64,000 bases of DNA from Streptomyces griseocarneus (lineage in GTDB: Bacteria; Actinomycetota; Actinomycetes; Streptomycetales; Streptomycetaceae). Both the position numbers and the translations under genes were made by a program. Below the pieces are notes generated by a model. It ran no database searches, had not been told where the DNA came from, and was given only the letters and a program-made list of their open reading frames with translations. Shown piece by piece: positions 24,248 through 33,813 of this stretch. Numbering within the stretch: position 1 is the stretch's first letter; the number at the start of each line of letters is the position of its first letter. The DNA lies in the NCBI RefSeq assembly GCF_014655595.1, contig NZ_BNBL01000004.1, positions 124,001 through 188,000 on the forward strand, read 5' to 3'.

Positions 24248-25981
24248 ATGGCTCGACACCTCATCACCAGCGCCCTTCCGTACATCAACGGGATCAAGCA
24301 CCTGGGCAACATGGTGGGGTCCATGCTCCCGGCGGACGTCTACACCCGCTTCCTGCGCCAGACCGGCCGCGAGGCGCTGTACATCTGCGCGACCGACGAG
24401 CACGGCACGCCGGCCGAGCTGGCCGCCAAGGAAGCCGGGCTGCCCGTCGCCGAGTTCTGCGCCCAGCAGCACGACGCGCAGAAGGCCATCTACGAGGGCT
24501 TCGCGCTGTCCTTCGACTACTTCGGCCGCAGCTCCTCCCCGGAGAACCGGGAAATCACCCAGCACTTCGCGCGTCAGCTGCAGAAGAACGGGTTCATCGA
24601 GGAGCGCTCGATCCGCCAGGTGTACTCCCTGGCCGACGGCCGCTTCCTGCCCGACCGCTACATCGTCGGCACCTGCCCGCACTGCGGCTACGACAAGGCC
24701 CGCGGCGACCAGTGCGAGAACTGCACCCGCGTCCTGGACCCGACCGACCTGATCGACGCCCGCTCGGCGATCAGCAACAGCAGCGAGCTGGAGGTCCGTG
24801 AGACCAAGCACCTCTTCCTGCTGCAGTCGAAGCTGCAGGGCGAGGTCGAGGCGTGGATCGACGAGCACGGCAAGGACTGGCCGGTCCTGGCCTCCTCCAT
24901 CGCCCGCAAGTGGCTGACCGAGGGCCTGAACGACCGGGCGATCACCCGCGACCTGGACTGGGGCGTCCCGGTCCCGGCCGACACCTGGCCGGAGCTGGCG
25001 GCCGAGGGCAAGGTCTTCTACGTGTGGTTCGACGCGCCCATCGAGTACATCGGCGCCACCAAGGAGTGGGCGGCCAAGGACCCGGAGAACCGCGACTGGA
25101 AGTCGTGGTGGTACGAGGCCGAGGACGTGCGCTACACCGAGTTCATGGCGAAGGACAACGTCCCGTTCCACACGGTGATGTTCCCGGCCACCGAGCTCGG
25201 CACCCGCGAGCCCTGGAAGAAGGTCGACTACGTCAAGGCCTTCAACTGGCTCACGTACTACGGCGGCAAGTTCTCCACCTCGCAGAAGCGCGGCATCTTC
25301 ACCGACGCCGCCCTGGAGATCCTGCCGGCCGACTACTGGCGCTACTTCCTCATCGCCAACGCCCCGGAGTCGGACGACACCTCCTTCACCTGGGAGCACT
25401 TCGCCGCCTCGGTGAACAAGGACCTCGCCGACACCCTCGGCAACTTCGTCAACCGCGTGCTGTCGTTCTCGCGCAAGCGCTTCGGCGACAACGTCCCCGC
25501 GGGCAACGAGGAGGGCGAGGCCGAGGCGGAGCTGGGCCGCCAGATCGCGGAGCTGCTCGCGGAGTACGAGCGGCACATGGAGGAGCTGCAGTTCCGCAAG
25601 GCCGCGCAGGCGCTGCGCGCCCTGTGGAGCGCGGGCAACTCCTACCTGGAGACCAAGGCCCCCTGGCTGGAGATCAAGACCAACCCCGAGGGCGCCGCGC
25701 TCACGCTGCGCACGGCGATGAACCTCATCCACCTCTACTCGGTCGTCTCCGAGCCCTTCATCCCGGCCTCGGCCGCGGCCATGCGCTCGGCCTTCCAGCT
25801 GGCCGACACAGCGTCCGACCAGAAGCGCGCCACCTGGGTCACCCAGGACGAGGCCAGGTCCCTGACCTTCGTCCCGGCGGGCACGCCCTTCACCGTGCCG
25901 CCGGTCCTCTTCGCGAAGATCACCGAGGACGACCTGGCCGCGTACGTCGAGCGCTTCGGCGGCGGTGACGCGCAGGCGTAG
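24248..25981 (+). CDS. metG: Methionyl-tRNA synthetase
   Basis: The 577-residue class I synthetase charges tRNA-Met with methionine. Visible motifs are the HIGH variant HLGN at 18-21, zinc Cys pairs CPHC (143-146) and CENC (156-159), and the KMSKS variant KFSTS at about 341-345. The C-terminal helical anticodon-binding domain is present. The length fits forms without a dimerisation tail. A perfect hairpin follows the stop. Confidence 0.95.
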   Translation: MARHLITSALPYINGIKHLGNMVGSMLPADVYTRFLRQTGREALYICATDEHGTPAELAAKEAGLPVAEFCAQQHDAQKAIYEGFALSFDYFGRSSSPENREITQHFARQLQKNGFIEERSIRQVYSLADGRFLPDRYIVGTCPHCGYDKARGDQCENCTRVLDPTDLIDARSAISNSSELEVRETKHLFLLQSKLQGEVEAWIDEHGKDWPVLASSIARKWLTEGLNDRAITRDLDWGVPVPADTWPELAAEGKVFYVWFDAPIEYIGATKEWAAKDPENRDWKSWWYEAEDVRYTEFMAKDNVPFHTVMFPATELGTREPWKKVDYVKAFNWLTYYGGKFSTSQKRGIFTDAALEILPADYWRYFLIANAPESDDTSFTWEHFAASVNKDLADTLGNFVNRVLSFSRKRFGDNVPAGNEEGEAEAELGRQIAELLAEYERHMEELQFRKAAQALRALWSAGNSYLETKAPWLEIKTNPEGAALTLRTAMNLIHLYSVVSEPFIPASAAAMRSAFQLADTASDQKRATWVTQDEARSLTFVPAGTPFTVPPVLFAKITEDDLAAYVERFGGGDAQA

Positions 25982-26003
25982 CCGCGGCTTCCCCAGCGGA
26001 CGG

Positions 26004-26034
26004 AGGGCCCGGAACCGGTGCGGTTCCGGGCCCT
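26004..26034 (+). terminator. Terminator of metG
   Basis: A perfect 14-bp stem (AGGGCCCGGAACCG against CGGTTCCGGGCCCT) with a GTG loop lies 23 bp after the metG stop. Confidence 0.8.
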
Positions 26035-26125
26035 TCGCGCGCCCGTTGATCGTTCGGCAATCGATCGTTCAGCCCGCCCGGTGAGCATGAGGGAGTCGAT
26101 ACGCGGGGGAAGACGAGGAAGAGCA

Positions 26126-26500
26126 GTGTTCGAGAAACGCATCACCGTGAACGTCCGGGCCGCCGACGAACTGGGCCGCCACCGCATCGTCAGGCAGCTG
26201 CGCACCCTGCCCGGGGTCGGCGTCGTCCGGGGGGACGAGGACGCCGCCGTGGACATCCTGGTCATGGGGCGGCAGGACGACGCCGCCCCCGACGAGCTGC
26301 GCCGGCTGGCGCGCGCGGGCCGCGCGCCGCTGGTGGTGGTCGCCGAGGAGCTGGGCGAGACGGAGCTGATGGCCGTGGCGGAGTACGGCGTGCGGTCCGT
26401 GCTGTGGGGGGACCGGCTGACGCCGGGCCGGCTGTCGCGGGCGGTCCACCAGGCGGCGGGCTGCTGCCCGAGAGTGCCGATGTCCGCCGCCCTGGTGTGA
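26126..26500 (+). CDS. Stand-alone receiver-like domain protein
   Basis: The product has 124 residues from the GTG at 26126 with a GAGGAAGAG site. It reads as an alpha/beta receiver fold (ITVNVRAADELGRHRIVRQL, VDILVMG, PLVVVAEEL, MAVAEYGVRSVLWGDRL, LSRAVHQAA) like the N-terminal half of NarL/LuxR-type regulators. It lacks the usual phospho-acceptor DxxMP motif and any DNA-binding domain, ending with CCPRVPMSAALV. It may be a truncated regulator or a pseudo-receiver. It lies between the metG terminator and the aspS terminator. Confidence 0.6.
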   Translation: MFEKRITVNVRAADELGRHRIVRQLRTLPGVGVVRGDEDAAVDILVMGRQDDAAPDELRRLARAGRAPLVVVAEELGETELMAVAEYGVRSVLWGDRLTPGRLSRAVHQAAGCCPRVPMSAALV

Positions 26501-26513
26501 ACGGACGGGTGAC

Positions 26514-26552
26514 GCGAAGGGGCCCGGCAGCAGTGCTGCCGGGCCCCTTCGC
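26514..26552. terminator. Perfect bidirectional terminator between receiver gene and aspS
   Basis: A 19-bp perfect stem around a single central G (arm starts GCGAAGGGGCCCGGCAGCA) lies between convergent genes. Confidence 0.88.
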
Positions 26553-26566
26553 GTGCCGGGTGCCTG

Positions 26567-28354
26567 TTACTTGGTCGGCTTGTACGGCGTCGGCTTGGCC
26601 GCGCCCTTGTAGATGCTCAGGTGGAGCTCCTTCAGGCGGGCGTCGTCGACCTCGCTCGGGGCGCCCATCAGCAGGTCCTGCGCGTTGCCGTTGAGCGGGA
26701 AGGCGATGGTCTCGCGGATGTTCGGCTCGTCGGCCAGCAGCATCACCATGCGGTCGATGCCGGGGGCGATGCCGCCGTGCGGCGGGGCGCCGAACTTGAA
26801 GGCGCGCAGCATGCCGCCGAACTCCTTCTCGACCTCCTCGTTGCTGTAACCGGCGATCTCGAAGGCGCGGTACATGACCTCGGGCTCGTGGTTACGGATG
26901 GCGCCGGAGGACAGCTCGGTGCCGTTGCAGACGATGTCGTACTGCCAGGCGAGGATGTCCAGCGGGTCCATCGTGTTCAGCGCCTCCAGGCCGCCCTGCG
27001 GCATGGAGAAGGGGTTGTGCGAGAACTCGATCTGGCCGGTGTCCTCGTTCTTCTCGAACATCGGGAAGTCGACGATCCAGCAGAAGCGGAAGACGTTCTC
27101 CTCGAACTGGCCGGCGCGCTTGGCGGCCTCGACGCGCACGGCGCCCATGATCTTGGAGACCTCGTCGAACTCGCCCGCACCGAAGAAGATCGCGTGGCCG
27201 GGCTCGAGGCCGAGGCGCTCGGCGAGGGCCTTGACGTTCTCCTCGGTGAGGAACTTGGCGATCGGGCCGGTCAGCGCGTTGCCTTCGCCGACGCGGACCC
27301 AGGCCAGGCCCTTGGCGCCGTGCTCGACGGCGAACTCACCGAGGCCGTCGAAGAACTTGCGCGACTGGTCCTGGAGGTTCGGCACGGCCAGCGCACGGAC
27401 GTGCTTGCCGGCGAAGGCCTTGAACTCCGAGCCGGCGAAGACGTCGGAGACGTCGACGAGCTCGAGGTCGGCGCGCAGGTCCGGCTTGTCGGAGCCGTAC
27501 TTGAGCATCGCCTCGCGGAAGGGGATCCGCGGGAAGGGGGAGGTGACGTGGCGGCCGTTGCCGAACTCCTCGAAGAGGTCGGTCATGACCTTCTCGATGA
27601 CCTGGAAGACGTCCTCCTGCTCGACGAAGGACATCTCCATGTCGAGCTGGTAGAACTCGCCCGGCGAGCGGTCGGCGCGGGCGTCCTCGTCGCGGAAGCA
27701 GGGCGCGATCTGGAAGTAGCGGTCGAAGCCCGCGATCATCAGCAGCTGCTTGAACTGCTGCGGGGCCTGCGGCAGGGCGTAGAACTTGCCGGCGTGCAGG
27801 CGCGAGGGCACCAGGAAGTCACGCGCGCCCTCGGGGGAGGTGGCGGACAGGATCGGGGTGGCCATCTCGTTGAAGCCGAGGTTCGTCATCTTCTCGCGGA
27901 TGGAGGAGATGACGGCGGAGCGCAGCATGATGTTGCTGTGCATGCGCTCGCGGCGCAGGTCGAGGAAGCGGTACTCCAGGCGGCGCTCCTCGTTCACCCC
28001 GTCGTCGGTGTTGATCGTGAAGGGGATCTGCTCGGCCGCGCCGAGCACCTCGACCTCGGTGACCTCGATCTCGATCTCGCCGGTGGGGAGCTCGGGGTTG
28101 ACGTTCTCGGCGCCACGGCTCATGACCTTGCCGTCGACGCGGACGACGGTCTCCTTGGTCAGGTGGCTGAGGGCCTCGTTGGCGGCGGTGCCGGGGCGGG
28201 CCACGAGCTGGACCAGGCCGTGGTGGTCCCGCAGGTCGATGAAGAGGATGCCGCCCAGGTCGCGCCGATTGTGCAGCCAGCCACTCAGACGGACGTCGGT
28301 GTCGACGTCAGCCGCACGGAGCTCGCCGCAGTTGTGGGACCGGTACCGATGCAT
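26567..28354 (-). CDS. aspS: Aspartyl-tRNA synthetase
   Basis: The 595-residue class II synthetase charges tRNA-Asp and may also serve tRNA-Asn. The N-terminal OB-fold anticodon domain ([15 protein letters not shown]) is followed by motif 2 ([18 protein letters not shown]), the bacterial GAD insertion domain, and motif 3 ([13 protein letters not shown]). The length is normal for the bacterial type. It is read towards a perfect terminator and is divergent from the phosphatase gene. Confidence 0.95.
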   Translation of the reverse strand: MHRYRSHNCGELRAADVDTDVRLSGWLHNRRDLGGILFIDLRDHHGLVQLVARPGTAANEALSHLTKETVVRVDGKVMSRGAENVNPELPTGEIEIEVTEVEVLGAAEQIPFTINTDDGVNEERRLEYRFLDLRRERMHSNIMLRSAVISSIREKMTNLGFNEMATPILSATSPEGARDFLVPSRLHAGKFYALPQAPQQFKQLLMIAGFDRYFQIAPCFRDEDARADRSPGEFYQLDMEMSFVEQEDVFQVIEKVMTDLFEEFGNGRHVTSPFPRIPFREAMLKYGSDKPDLRADLELVDVSDVFAGSEFKAFAGKHVRALAVPNLQDQSRKFFDGLGEFAVEHGAKGLAWVRVGEGNALTGPIAKFLTEENVKALAERLGLEPGHAIFFGAGEFDEVSKIMGAVRVEAAKRAGQFEENVFRFCWIVDFPMFEKNEDTGQIEFSHNPFSMPQGGLEALNTMDPLDILAWQYDIVCNGTELSSGAIRNHEPEVMYRAFEIAGYSNEEVEKEFGGMLRAFKFGAPPHGGIAPGIDRMVMLLADEPNIRETIAFPLNGNAQDLLMGAPSEVDDARLKELHLSIYKGAAKPTPYKPTK

Positions 28355-28539
28355 CGTTCATCCAAGTCGTGGTCGAGGGCGTTGGTCGTAAAGCGCGCCG
28401 TGCCGAGCTGCACAGGGCCGCCGCACCGGGTTACCGTGCGGGCAGTGTGCATACAGCACCCAGCAAGGGTACTGCCCCACCCGGCATCCCCACCCGGCAT
28501 CGGTGGTCTCTGCTGCACATACCTGCATAAAGTGGGGCA

Positions 28540-30675
28540 ATGCGCACCGAGGACGTACTGGCCGCCGTCGCGACCGGACTGTGGCACTGGGACAACGCCT
28601 CGCGCAGGGTCACCTTCGATGCCGAGGCCGCGCGGCTGCTGGGCATGCCCCCCACCCGCGTGGAGCTCACCGAGTCCGCCGCCCGCGCCCGCTTCCACGC
28701 GGTGGACTGGGTGGAGGTCCAGGGCATCATCAACCTGGCCGTCGCCGAGGGCACCCTCGCCGAGGCCCGCATCCGGGTCGTCGACGAGGAGGGCCGGGTC
28801 CTGCGGACCGTGCGCAGCCGCACCAGGCCCTTCGGGCACGGCGGCGACTACACGCTGGTGGGCACCATCGAGGAGGTCCCCGAGCCGCAGCCGGGCACCA
28901 CCGCCGCGCGCACCCCGGTCACGGGCGACTGGCGACGCAACCGCGAGGCCTTCCTGCTGGACGCCGGCCGGGCGCTGGCCGAGGCGCGCTCGACGGCCGA
29001 GGTGCTGCGCGTGGCGGCGACGCTGTCGATGCCGGGCTTCGAGCCGTCGGGGCTGGCCGTCTTCGTCGGCGAGGGCGGCCGCGTCAAGCTCATCGGGCAC
29101 CACGGCTACGCGCCGGGCGACATGGAGGAGTTCCTCGACCAGCCCATGGACACCGGCTACCCGGCCGCCGAGGTGATCCGCACCGGCCGCGCGGTCTACC
29201 TCCCCTCCCCCGAGGACTACCGGCGCCGCTTCCCCACCATCTACCCGCTGGTCGAGCGCTTCGGCCGGCGGTCCTGGGCCTTCCTGCCGCTGATCAACGC
29301 GGGCCGCACCATCGGCGCCTGGATGGCCGGCTTCAGCATCCCGGTCTCCTTCACCCCCGACGAGCGCTCGGTGCTCACCACCGTCGCCCGGATGCTCGCC
29401 CAGGCGCTCGGCCGGGCCAGCGTCCACGAGTCCGAGCGCGAGCTGACCGTCGGCCTGCAGCGCTCGATGATGCCCACCCTGCGACCCGACGTCCCCGGCA
29501 TGGCCGTCGCCGCGCGCTACGTGCCCACCGGCGGCGGCCTGGAGGTCGGCGGCGACTGGTACGACATGATCCCGCTGCCGTCGGGGAAGATCGCCCTGGT
29601 CATCGGGGACGTCCAGGGACACGACGTGCGCGCCGCCGGGCTCATGGGACAGCTGCGGATCGCCCTGCGCGCGTACGCCTCCGAGGGCCACCACCCCGAC
29701 GCCGTGCTCTCCCGCGCCTCCCGCTTCCTGGCCGGCATCAACGGCGACGAGGACTCCGAGGCGTCGGCCGACCAGCGCTTCGCGACCTGCCTCTACATCG
29801 AGGCCTGCCCCAACAGCGGACTGCTGGTCATCGCCCGCGCCGGCCACCCGGACCCCGCGATCCGGCTCAGCGACGGCACGATGCTCGTACGCCCCACGGC
29901 GGGCGGCCTGCCGCTGGGCATCGTGCCCGACACCGACTACCCCATCACCCGGATCACGCTCGAGCCCGGCGAGACGATGCTGGTGTGCACCGACGGCCTG
30001 ATCGAGACCGGCGGCCACGACCTGGAGACCGGCTGGAACCGGCTGCGGGAGGTCGTCGAGGGGCACCCGGCGGACCATAACGGGGGCAATCTGGAGAAGC
30101 TCGCCGACGCCCTCGTCCAGGCCGTCCACGGGCCGCCCTCGCACTACACCACCGGGCCGCTCATCGACCGCCGCGAGGACGACATCGCCCTGCTGCTCCT
30201 GCGCCGCGAGCTCCCGGCGCCGGCCGAGGTGGGCGCCCCGCCCGCCGTGCCGCGCCCGCCCCGGCGCACGGTGCTGACCATCGCCCAGGCCGAGCCCGAG
30301 CGCATCGCCGAGGCCCGGCAGCACATCCGCGACCTCATGCACGACTGGCCCGACCCCGACCAGACCGACTCGGCGGTGCTGATGGTCTCCGAGATGGTCA
30401 CCAACGTGCTGGTCCACACGGACGGGGACGCGCTGCTGATGGCCGAGATATCGGGGCGGCCGGGCGAGCGGCGGATACGGGTCGACGTCGAGGACGCCAG
30501 CGACGAGCTGCCGCACCGCCGGCACCCGGGGGAGATGGCCTCCTCCGGGCGCGGCCTGGTGCTGATGGAGCTGCTCGCCGAGGCGTGGGGCGTGGACCCC
30601 CGGGGCGAGGGCAAGAACATCTGGTTCGAGCTCCACGAGGCCCCCATGGAGACGGACTTCGAGGCGATCACCTGA
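28540..30675 (+). CDS. PAS-GAF-SpoIIE phosphatase with HATPase domain
   Basis: The 711-residue product has a PAS-like region (about 1-110), a GAF domain (about 145-300), a PP2C/SpoIIE phosphatase domain (about 330-540; EVGGDWYDMI, VIGDVQGHD, ARAGHPDP and EDDIALLLLR) and a C-terminal RsbW-like HATPase (about 575-700; MVSEMVTNVLVHTDG and GRGLVLMELL). The combination switches anti-sigma-factor antagonists by dephosphorylation and phosphorylation in response to an unknown signal. No sigma factor or antagonist lies next to it. It is divergent from aspS. Confidence 0.9.
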   Translation: MRTEDVLAAVATGLWHWDNASRRVTFDAEAARLLGMPPTRVELTESAARARFHAVDWVEVQGIINLAVAEGTLAEARIRVVDEEGRVLRTVRSRTRPFGHGGDYTLVGTIEEVPEPQPGTTAARTPVTGDWRRNREAFLLDAGRALAEARSTAEVLRVAATLSMPGFEPSGLAVFVGEGGRVKLIGHHGYAPGDMEEFLDQPMDTGYPAAEVIRTGRAVYLPSPEDYRRRFPTIYPLVERFGRRSWAFLPLINAGRTIGAWMAGFSIPVSFTPDERSVLTTVARMLAQALGRASVHESERELTVGLQRSMMPTLRPDVPGMAVAARYVPTGGGLEVGGDWYDMIPLPSGKIALVIGDVQGHDVRAAGLMGQLRIALRAYASEGHHPDAVLSRASRFLAGINGDEDSEASADQRFATCLYIEACPNSGLLVIARAGHPDPAIRLSDGTMLVRPTAGGLPLGIVPDTDYPITRITLEPGETMLVCTDGLIETGGHDLETGWNRLREVVEGHPADHNGGNLEKLADALVQAVHGPPSHYTTGPLIDRREDDIALLLLRRELPAPAEVGAPPAVPRPPRRTVLTIAQAEPERIAEARQHIRDLMHDWPDPDQTDSAVLMVSEMVTNVLVHTDGDALLMAEISGRPGERRIRVDVEDASDELPHRRHPGEMASSGRGLVLMELLAEAWGVDPRGEGKNIWFELHEAPMETDFEAIT

Positions 30676-30832
30676 CCCGTTCCCCGGGGGTGCCGTCCGG
30701 CGGGCGCGAAGGCGCGGTCCGAGGGCGGGACGCAGGCGGTGGCGGCGGGGGCGCGGCTGGTTGCGGCGGTCCTCCGCCGGAGTGAGCCTGGAGTCAGAGG
30801 CTCCGAGTTCATCACGCGGACGAGGAGGGCTC

Positions 30833-31393
30833 ATGAGCCAGCAACCGTGGCAGGACCGCCCACCCCCTCCGGAGGACCGGCCCCCGTCCGGCCGCCCTCC
30901 GCCCGGCAGCGAACAACCCACCCGTGCCGACGGCAGCTCCGGATATCCGCCGCCCCCGCCACAGGGCCGGCCTTCGGAAACCCCCCAGCCCGGCACGGCT
31001 CCGCAGCCCGGCTCCTGGCCGCCTCCGCCGGGCGCCCAGCAGCAGCCGGGCCCGTACACCCCGCCGGGCTCGTACCCTCCCGGCTACGGCACTCCCCAGC
31101 AGCAGCCGTACTACGGCGTGCCGCCCCCGCGGCCGGCCAGCCATCTGGTCTGGTCGATCATCTCGATCATCCTCTTCTGGCCGCTCGGCATCGCGGCGGT
31201 GATCTTCGCCTCGCAGGTGAACAGCAAGTACGAGATGGGCGACTACGCGGGCGCGGCGGACTCGTCGTCGAAGGCACGGCTGTTCTCGCTGATCTCGACG
31301 ATCATCGCGGTGCTCGGCATCGTGCTCTTCATCGTCTTCGCCGCGCTGACGGCTTCCTGGTGGAGCGACTACAACCCGGGCAACGGCTATTGA
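30833..31393 (+). CDS. CD225/dispanin-family membrane protein with Pro-rich N-terminus
   Basis: The product has 186 residues from the ATG at 30833 with a GAGGAGGG ribosome-binding site. Residues 1-105 are Pro/Gln/Gly-rich and cytosolic. Two transmembrane helices follow (about 107-128 and 150-172), separated by a loop SQVNSKYEMGDYAGAADSSS typical of the CD225/dispanin group. The bacterial function is unknown. It ends six bases from the convergent pirin gene. Confidence 0.75.
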   Translation: MSQQPWQDRPPPPEDRPPSGRPPPGSEQPTRADGSSGYPPPPPQGRPSETPQPGTAPQPGSWPPPPGAQQQPGPYTPPGSYPPGYGTPQQQPYYGVPPPRPASHLVWSIISIILFWPLGIAAVIFASQVNSKYEMGDYAGAADSSSKARLFSLISTIIAVLGIVLFIVFAALTASWWSDYNPGNGY

Positions 31394-31399
31394 CCGCCG

Positions 31400-32191
31400 T
31401 CACCCCTCGTCCACCGGGATGACCCCGAGGCGTCCGGCCTGGAAGTCATCGAAGGCCTGCTTCAGCTCGGCGTCGGTGTTCATCACGAACGGCCCGTAGT
31501 GCCGCATGGGCTCGCGGATCGGCTGCCCGCCCAGCAGCACGAACTCGAAGTTCGGGCTGCGGGACTCCTGCGTGTCGTCGGCCCTGACGGTGAGGGAGTC
31601 GCCGTCGCCGAAGACCACGGTCCGGCCCGTGCCGAACGGGCGCCGCTCGGTGCCCGCGGTGCCGCGCCCGGCGAGACCGTAGGCGAGGGCGTTGAAGTCG
31701 GGGCGCCAGGGAAGGGTGAGCTCGGCGCCGGGGTTCAGGGACACGTGCGCCATCGTGATGGGCGTGTGGGTGATGCCCGGGCCCTGATGGCCGTCGATCT
31801 CCCCCGCGATGAGCCGGATCAGCGCGCCGCCGTCCGGGGACGTCAGCAGCGCGACCTTGCCGCCGCCGATGTCCTGGTAGCGGGGCGGCATCATCTTGTC
31901 CTTCTGCGGCAGGTTCACCCACAGCTGGAGGCCGTGGAAGAGTCCGCCGCTGACGACGAGCTCCTCCGGCGGCGCCTCGATGTGCAGCAGCCCGGAGCCG
32001 GCGGTCATCCACTGGGTGTCGCCGCCCCGGATCGTGCCGCCGCCCCCGTGGGAGTCGCGGTGCACGAAGGTGCCGTCGATCAGGCCCCCCGGTGCGGTGC
32101 CGACGTGCAGCACCGGGCGCTGCGGCGCCGTGTGCGCGGGTGCGGCGACACGGGGCAGGACCAGCGGGTTCTCTACGGTCACGGCGGGCAT
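31400..32191 (-). CDS. Pirin-family protein lacking the metal-binding segment
   Basis: The product has 263 residues from the ATG at 32191, with a GAGGAGG ribosome-binding site. The cupin core DGTFVHRDSHGGGG, TQWMTAGSGLLHIEAPPE and the C-terminal PFGTGRTVVF to GGQPIREP are normal for pirins (quercetinase-like, iron-binding). But the N-terminus runs from RPVLHVGTAPGG straight into LIDGTF. About 60 residues usually found there, including the HPHRG metal ligands, are missing, and full-length actinobacterial pirins have about 320 residues. The join is in frame, so this looks like an internal deletion rather than a wrong start. Activity is doubtful. Confidence 0.8.
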   Translation of the reverse strand: MPAVTVENPLVLPRVAAPAHTAPQRPVLHVGTAPGGLIDGTFVHRDSHGGGGTIRGGDTQWMTAGSGLLHIEAPPEELVVSGGLFHGLQLWVNLPQKDKMMPPRYQDIGGGKVALLTSPDGGALIRLIAGEIDGHQGPGITHTPITMAHVSLNPGAELTLPWRPDFNALAYGLAGRGTAGTERRPFGTGRTVVFGDGDSLTVRADDTQESRSPNFEFVLLGGQPIREPMRHYGPFVMNTDAELKQAFDDFQAGRLGVIPVDEG

Positions 32192-32284
32192 TGCGGCCTC
32201 CTCGGGTGGTTGCGCCTTCCAAGTTAGTTGAATAGTGAACCATCGGCAAGGGTGGGTTCATTCCCGGCGGGAGACACTTGATCA

Positions 32285-33202
32285 ATGCGCCTGAGACATC
32301 TCGCCCTCCTCGTCGCCGTCGTCGCGGCCATAGCCGTCGCCGGCCTGCTCGTGGCGGGCCGCGTCCCGGCGACGGGCGGACCGACGGCCGAGGGGGACTC
32401 CACCGGGCACTTCGAGCAGCCCAGGGACCAGGCGGACGCGGCGGCCGAGGCCATGAAGAGCGCCGTACGCGCCGAGGAGCCCGCACCGCTGAGCGCCCCC
32501 GCCGCCCGGGGCGCGGCCGGCCGCAGGGATCCCCTGCCGGCCTCGGAGCCCCTGGCCGCCGCCGAGGCCGAGCCGTCGCCCGCGATCGGGCCGCTGTTCT
32601 ACACCGCCGGGGGCGTGCCCGGCCACGGCTGCACGGCGAGCGTCGTCCACAGCCGCAGGGGCGACCTGATCGCGACCGCCGCGCACTGCGTGCACATGGG
32701 CGGCTTCCGCACCGACATCGCCTTCGTCCCCGGCTACCGCGACGGGAAGGCGCCGTACGGGGTGTGGGTGCCGGTCTCGGCCGACGTCGCCCCCGAGTGG
32801 GCGAAGGGCCGCGACCCCGACCACGACGTGGCGTTCCTGCGCGTCCGCCCGGCGGAGGGGACCGCGCCCCTCGAGCGCGTCACGGGCGCCGAGCGCGTCC
32901 GCTTCGACCCGCCCCGCGAGCGGCCCACCCGCGTTCTCGGCTACCCCAACGAGGCGGAGCGACCCGTCTCCTGCCAGAACAGCACGGCCGCCGAAAGCGC
33001 GGGGCAGCTGCGCTTCGACTGCGAGCGCCTGCCGAACGGCACGAGCGGCAGCCCCTTCCTGACCGACGTCGACGCCTCGACGGGCCTGGGCACCCTCGTC
33101 GGCGTCCTGGGCGGCAAGGACGAGGGCGGCGACGAGGAGACGTCGTACAGCCCCTACTTCGGCGCGGCGGCCCGCAAGCTCTACGAGCGCGCCACGAAAT
33201 AA
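32285..33202 (+). CDS. Exported trypsin-like serine protease
   Basis: The product has 305 residues with an N-terminal signal or anchor helix (about 5-25) and an Ala/Glu-rich linker up to residue 100. The protease domain has His134 in TAAHC, Asp181 in DHDVAF and Ser254 in GTSGSP, a complete catalytic triad. Cys116-Cys135 and Cys230-Cys246 are probable disulfides. It should act outside the cell or at the wall. It lies between the pirin and SseB genes with no obvious partner. Confidence 0.85.
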   Translation: MRLRHLALLVAVVAAIAVAGLLVAGRVPATGGPTAEGDSTGHFEQPRDQADAAAEAMKSAVRAEEPAPLSAPAARGAAGRRDPLPASEPLAAAEAEPSPAIGPLFYTAGGVPGHGCTASVVHSRRGDLIATAAHCVHMGGFRTDIAFVPGYRDGKAPYGVWVPVSADVAPEWAKGRDPDHDVAFLRVRPAEGTAPLERVTGAERVRFDPPRERPTRVLGYPNEAERPVSCQNSTAAESAGQLRFDCERLPNGTSGSPFLTDVDASTGLGTLVGVLGGKDEGGDEETSYSPYFGAAARKLYERATK

Positions 33203-33230
33203 CCGCCCGGAACCTGAAGACCGGCCCCGG

Positions 33231-33683
33231 TCAGCCGTACATCCGCCGCATGGCGAAGTCGACCATCTGCTCCACCGACTTCGCGTCGAAGACGATCCGG
33301 TGGTCGCCCTCCATGTCCAGGACGAAGCCGTAGCCCGTCGGCAGGAGGTCCAGGACCTCGGCGCCGGTGATCACGAAGTACTTGGACTCCTTGCCCGCGT
33401 ACCGGCGCAGTTCCTTGAGCGAGGTGAACATCGGGATCACCGGCTGCTGGGTGTTGTGCAGCGCGAGGAAGCCGGGGTTGTCGCCGCGCGGGCAGTAGAC
33501 CTTGGAGGTGGAGAAGATCGTCTGGAAGTCCTCGGCGGACATCTGGCCCGTGGTGAAGGCCCGTACCGCGTCCGCGAGCGACGGGGGCGACGGCTCGGGG
33601 TAGAGCGGCTGTTCGCCGTAGCCGCCGGGCTGCTGCGGCGGCGCGTAGCCCTGCTGTGCCGCGTTCTGGTCGTAGCCGTACAT
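33231..33683 (-). CDS. SseB-family protein
   Basis: The product has 150 residues. A Gln/Gly/Pro-rich N-terminus (about 1-30) precedes an SseB-like domain with [20 protein letters not shown] and [14 protein letters not shown], then [17 protein letters not shown]. The domain is common in actinobacteria, its role is not established, and the name comes from a type III secretion enhancer that does not apply here. It is divergent from the acyl-CoA dehydrogenase gene. Confidence 0.75.
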   Translation of the reverse strand: MYGYDQNAAQQGYAPPQQPGGYGEQPLYPEPSPPSLADAVRAFTTGQMSAEDFQTIFSTSKVYCPRGDNPGFLALHNTQQPVIPMFTSLKELRRYAGKESKYFVITGAEVLDLLPTGYGFVLDMEGDHRIVFDAKSVEQMVDFAMRRMYG

Positions 33684-33813
33684 GGGCCAAAGCGTAACGA
33701 GTCACAGTTGGGCGATCAGGTCTTGCGTCTTGTTACCGCTGGGTAGCATCATGCTTCTTACTGACCGGTACGCACAGAGGATCGCCCTCCCGTCACCTAC
33801 GGAGCCGTCTGTC

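Noticed and set aside
26621..29176. 851-codon plus-strand open frame
   Set aside because: Antisense to aspS and overlapping the phosphatase gene, with no recognisable domain.
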